A stretch of DNA of 64,000 nt from Bullera alba (taxonomy: Eukaryota; Basidiomycota; Tremellomycetes; Tremellales; Bulleraceae). This document shows positions 57,973-64,000 of this stretch, in pieces; the first letter of the stretch is position 1; each line of letters starts with the position of its first letter. Location of the stretch: contig BCIX01000001.1 in NCBI GenBank assembly GCA_001600095.1, positions 4,799,198 through 4,863,197 on the forward strand. The letters are read 5' to 3'. The notes under the pieces are model-generated. The model was given only the letters and a program-made list of their open reading frames with translations, had not been told where the DNA came from and made no database searches. The position numbers and the translations under genes are program-made.

Positions 57973-60575
57973 ATGGAGGATATCAATATGGACACCTCGC
58001 TGAGCAGCATCACCGGTGAGTCCATGCCATTTGCGAGTGCCTAGCTCTAGTAGAACCTGATGATGTTCTAGACCCGCTGGCCGAGGCGCCTAGTCAGGTT
58101 GACGCTCCAATGGACTCTCAAGATACCCTTCCTGCTGAACCGCCAACGACTGCCGTAGAAACGGACGACCAAGCTCGAGCTCCAACCGTCGAAGACAAAC
58201 GGCGTGGTGTGGTGCCCGGCTCAGAGAAGGACTACAGACGTCGGGAAGCCAATCGTCTGGCCGCTGAGCGATCGCGGATCCGAGCCCAGGAGAAGTATGT
58301 GACTTTGAAGCAGACGTCGAAGAGCTTGATGGAGGAAAACGAGAGGCTCAAAAGGGAGATCCGGGAGGCGGAGCTGGAGTCGGGAATCGTCCACACCGAG
58401 ACTGCACCATCACCCGTCCCCATATCGAGGCAACAGCCAGCATCAACCCCTCCGGTCAGAGGAAGTGGGATCGGGGTCAATGTCGGCGTGGTCGATACCG
58501 GAGACGCCCGCAATGCGCATGGCACAAACTCGAATCACCACGACGAGCACCTTCTTGCCTCGTCCAGCGAAGCCCAAGACTCGCACTCTAGGACAATCCT
58601 CGCAGCACTCATGTCCGGCGCGGTCGACGATGCGTTTGGACCACATGGCACGGAGGAAGAATGGATGAAAGGCGTGGAGGACATGTTCAAGGAAGCAGAG
58701 TCGAGCGGTCGTCTTGGGGAGTTGGCAGCCGTCGCTGCCGGTCAAGAGGATGATGAAGACGCGCATCACCTGGACAGGGAGGTCGCGGGTAACGGGGAGT
58801 CACCGGCGCAAGATCACGCCAACGCCGCGACACCTGAACAAAACGACAAACAATCAGAACACGAGCCAGCGTCAAACACCGTGGCCGTAGAGGTCCCTGT
58901 TACCGACGGCCCACCCCAGCCCTTACGAAAGCTCGGTTTCAACGCCGACACTGCAGCTGCGGCCACATCTTCAGCTGTGGCGGTAGCAATCAACGCCGAG
59001 GTGGAGAGATTGATGCGGGATGACATCGCAGTGACTCGGGCGACAACGATGAAATATCGAAAGCAGATCCTTCGGCTGAAGAACCTGCAGCAAGCAAAGC
59101 AGAATGGAGACGAAGCCAAAGTTGCTGAATTGGAGGCGGAAGTCGATGAAGAAGTCGAGATCACATCACTACCCTCCGCCATTTTCGCCGACGATCCCAG
59201 CATATTGAGAGCGGTCATATCGGTCCTGGAGGAAGATAGCATCAAGACGCAGAACGGTCTGGCTCCGCTGCGAGAGGAGGTGTTTGTCAGGAGCGCAGAG
59301 AAAGTCAGTGAGGAGGCCAACTTGGCGAGCGTTATCGACGAGCTGCAAGATCTTGACGTGGAGGCAAACGATGAGCAGCGTTATCGGATGATGTCGGTGC
59401 TGAAGACGATCCGCGGTTACGTCGGGACTCTTTTGGCCAATTCGCACAGCGATGAAGTGAGTACCAGTCTTGACGGTCCTTTCGCTGACAGCCTGTAGAT
59501 CAGTGCAAGCGGTCAATCCAGTTCGTACTCGGCAGCCTTCGCCCATCGCAAACGGGGACGACCGCCAAAATCACAAACGATGATCAATTACCAACAAGCA
59601 CTATTAAACCTCGCACCAAATGCCACATTTCCATCTCCGCTGAAAGCCTTCAGGCCCACCGTCCAGAAACCCGACAAGCCGGAACCGTCTCCTGCCAAGG
59701 GCAAAGGGAAAGGGAAAGCTCGAGCCAGCAAGAAACGATCTCAGCTCAGTCAGCATCTGGTCCCGGAAGAAAAAGGATCGCCAGCGCCAGCCGAGAGCTC
59801 TACCATCGATGTCAATTCGGCTGAACAGTATATCCTGTCTCATCTCCAGAACTCGTCCAGCTTCGCCGACTTCCTGCCCGAATCAACGAGCGACATGCCT
59901 GCTGAAGCCAGCGGATCACGCCCTGTGGAAGAAGATGAGGCCATGGTCACCGACGAGGTGGATGCTCCACTGCAAACGGTCTCCGAGTCCAAAGTGAACG
60001 AGGAGCCTACAGCGCCATTGGTGTCCGTCCTGTCGAGATTGAAGAAAGGCGGTCCTGGCAGTTGTGACGTCTGCGGAAGGACGGAAACTAGCGTCTGGCG
60101 AAAGCTCACGCTTGGCGGTGAAGATCTTAGAGTCTGCAATGGTGAGCTTCCGCATTTTGAGCACATAGGGCTTTGATTGATCCTGAAACTCCTAGCTTGC
60201 GGTCTCTACCATCTCAAGTTCAAGGTCATCCGCCCGCCAGAGCTTTGGGGTGATGGACGGTCACTCAAGAAGCGAAGAGCCAGTTCGAAAAGGGTCAAGG
60301 TAAAGGCGGTGGACGAGGATGATGCCGAGCCCAAGCCTAAAAAGAAGAGGGCTCGTAGGACTGCCAGCAAGAAGGCTGCACCTGCAGACGGAACCGTTCC
60401 AGGCAACATCGAAGGTGAAGGTGAAGGTGGACCCACCGAAAATAACGACAATCACTCAACAGAGGCCAACGTCAATATGGCCGGGTCACTGGTGAATGCC
60501 AATATGCAAGCGGAAGGAGCGGAGCAGCAAGAAGTCGAGCCGGCCGAGGTAATGGACGAGAACGCGGAGACCTAG
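57973..60575 (+). CDS. Regulator combining bZIP, AT-hook and GATA zinc finger
   Basis: Four exons (57973..58015, 58072..59456, 59499..60141, 60196..60575) encode 816 aa. The bZIP basic region is NRLAAERSR, and the first zipper Leu lies ten residues after the final Arg, as in GCN4; leucines continue at seven-residue steps (LKQTSKSLMEENERL). An acidic, helical middle follows, with EVERLMRDDIAVTRATTMKY and a second coiled coil. HRKRGRPPKSQ is a clear AT-hook. Near the C-terminus CDVCGRTETSVWRKLTLGGE leads on to LRVCNACGLYHLK, a GATA-type finger with x20 between cysteine pairs, split by intron 3. A very Lys-rich tail follows. Almost certainly a nuclear DNA-binding protein. MET3 lies 658 bp downstream. 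Confidence 0.9.
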
Positions 60576-61015
60576 TCGACGTGGGAAGAAGAACCCGATC
60601 CGGGGGAAATGAGTGTCCTTGTAGACTCGGCAGAGTAGCAGTATATGCATGTAGCCGGACCGCACCAGGAATTTGCGGACCTGGGACTGTGAGGACCAAG
60701 TGTGGACAGGCTCAGACCGGCAGAGACAGGCAACGATTTCAACGAGGATGCGTCAGTGCATTGAGTCCACGTGGCTAGGCTAATACAGGCACGGCGCGGC
60801 TTCTGCTCATGCCGAGTGGCAAAGTAGACTATGCATATCCGAGCCGAAAGCTGGAATTGAATTTTAGGCGAGCTCTGTCTTCGATCACGCCATCCTTGCT
60901 CATGAGAGATCGAGTTTGTGGAAATCGTTGTGCGGTCAGCTCGTCGTCGAGCGTCACTCGGCCTGGGGCGGGGGAGTAGGCGGGCTGGGTGGTGGCCCGG
61001 GAAGCAGGCAAGCAG

Positions 61016-61027
61016 TGACGTGACGTG
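61016..61027. promoter_or_regulatory. Tandem bZIP-like motif TGACGTGACGTG
   Basis: TGACGTGACGTG joins two TGACG half-sites head to tail, about 205 bp upstream of the MET3 ATG. TGACG cores are typical bZIP targets. The factor is not known. Confidence 0.5.
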
Positions 61028-61050
61028 TTTTATGGAATTGCCTTTGCCGC

Positions 61051-61065
61051 TATCTGGTTATCTGG
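61051..61065. promoter_or_regulatory. Tandem GATA-type motif
   Basis: TATCTGGTTATCTGG is two TATCTGG units one base apart. On the other strand they read as CCAGATA, that is two GATA cores, about 170 bp upstream of the MET3 ATG. Confidence 0.5.
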
Positions 61066-61142
61066 AATTTGCTCACCGACGCTGATTCACCGAGCAAGAA
61101 AAAGTCAACAGCAACTGTAGGCAGCTCTCTGGGTGACAGTCT

Positions 61143-61148
61143 TATAAG
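61143..61148 (+). promoter_or_regulatory. TATA box of MET3
   Basis: TATAAG within CTTATAAGAA lies about 90 bp upstream of the MET3 ATG, a plausible TATA position. Confidence 0.5.
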
Positions 61149-61158
61149 AACTCGTTGA

Positions 61159-63293
<2,135 letters not shown>

Positions 63294-64000
63294 GTTTCTT
63301 CATTAGACGTTTCATATACAGTTTCCGTTACATCTTCACGATTTGCCTGCCGGCCATGTATACTATGTGCATTATTTGACGGGGATCAGTTTACTTGTGA
63401 GCTTTGGACCTGAAGCCTGATGATCCTGCTGTGACCTGCTTCACGCTCCACTACTTCATGCTCATGGTTCAACTTCACTCCACTCAGCAGAACGCGAGCG
63501 AGTATCAGCCTGTATCAGCCCGCCTATTCTGGATTCTGGCGGTCCTGAAGTAATGGCAATCGTCGGCCTACCTGATGCATTTGAAACTAGGCGCCTCAAA
63601 ACACTCCGTTCTGCGTGATTGTAGGAACAGGCAAAAACGGCCTAAGTCGTCCGATCTCTAGGAATCTATCTGCCGGCAGATGGATGATGCTTGGACTACG
63701 AGCTAGATCGAGGGAGAGAGACGGTGGGACCTACATAGCCTTCGCCCGTAAGCTACTGTATGTTGGAAACCCCTTGCTGGACTACTTTTGGGACAGGATT
63801 ATACCAAGAGGTGAAGAGATGCCTAATATCAGCCCCGTTGCACAAAAGCCACTCACCCTTCAGTCGTTCTGATCACCTAGGCGTCCGAAAATTCTCTGTG
63901 CGAACATCAGCATCGTGGTGGATCCGACGCGCCGTCTCACGTCTGTCCTCATCTGCTACGCAACCACTTTGACGGAAACATACGAGGGGATTCAATAGAG
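63294..64000. other. 3' flank of MET3, no gene recognised
   Basis: 707 bp to the right edge with only short frames. A small tandem repeat (GTATCAGCC twice near 63509..63529) is present. The right end could belong to a gene outside the window. Confidence 0.4.

Noticed and set aside
63615..63972. Open frames near the right edge
   Set aside because: Short, no recognised family and no splice-joined extension in the window.

Overview
The window is nuclear DNA of a basidiomycete yeast, most likely a tremellomycete close to Cryptococcus or Kwoniella. Genes are dense, lie on both strands and are cut by many 35-60 nt introns with GTGAGT-like donors, CTGAC/CTAAC-like branch sites and CAG/TAG acceptors. 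Most reading frames only join up after these introns are removed. The gene content is fungal: fungal Zn2Cys6 regulators, MET3 with a C-terminal APS-kinase-like domain, LSB5, MGM101 and Skg6-like membrane proteins. No phage, transposon, CRISPR array, rRNA or tRNA was recognised. The organism call is inference; no species is claimed.

Left third (1-24 kb). A secreted six-hairpin-type glycosidase runs off the left edge (minus), followed by a sparse 1.5 kb gap and a small hypothetical gene. Then come OMA1 (mitochondrial metalloprotease), a raffinose-synthase-like GH36 enzyme, a Na,K-ATPase-like P-type pump (minus), YAF9 (YEATS), MGM101 (minus, mitochondrial DNA maintenance), RRP3 (minus, rRNA helicase), a NIMA-type kinase, NUP84/NUP107 (minus) and a secreted M28 aminopeptidase.

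Middle (24-42 kb). A Zn2Cys6 + PAS-like regulator, LSB5 (VHS/GAT), COQ6 (minus), a Qc-SNARE (SYN8-like), a CaM kinase (minus), APN2, a Zn2Cys6/fungal_trans regulator (minus) divergent from a YtcJ-like amidohydrolase, and an AKR6 aldo-keto reductase (minus).

Right third (42-64 kb). Two tandem Skg6-like membrane paralogues (minus), the FHA protein PML1 (minus), an unknown coiled-coil protein, a DUF1308-like protein (minus), an Ariadne RBR ubiquitin ligase (minus), a SAP-domain THO1/SARNP protein (minus), an unusual regulator combining bZIP, AT-hook and GATA-finger modules, and MET3 (ATP sulfurylase).

Most genes are unrelated housekeeping functions in divergent or tightly convergent pairs. The most notable observations are the bZIP/AT-hook/GATA protein next to a MET3 promoter carrying tandem bZIP-like and GATA-like motifs, and the chain of very small exons, including a 9-nt one, that encodes the N-lobe of the CaM kinase. 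An 11-nt exon inside a zinc cluster, and a short duplicated element upstream of the cation pump, also stand out. Exon coordinates were worked out by hand from splice consensus and frame continuity. They were checked for frame arithmetic in OMA1, GH36, YAF9, the aminopeptidase, the PAS regulator, SYN8, APN2, the amidohydrolase, the coiled-coil gene, bZIP-GATA and MET3. For the other genes the span is firm but some inner junctions are approximate.
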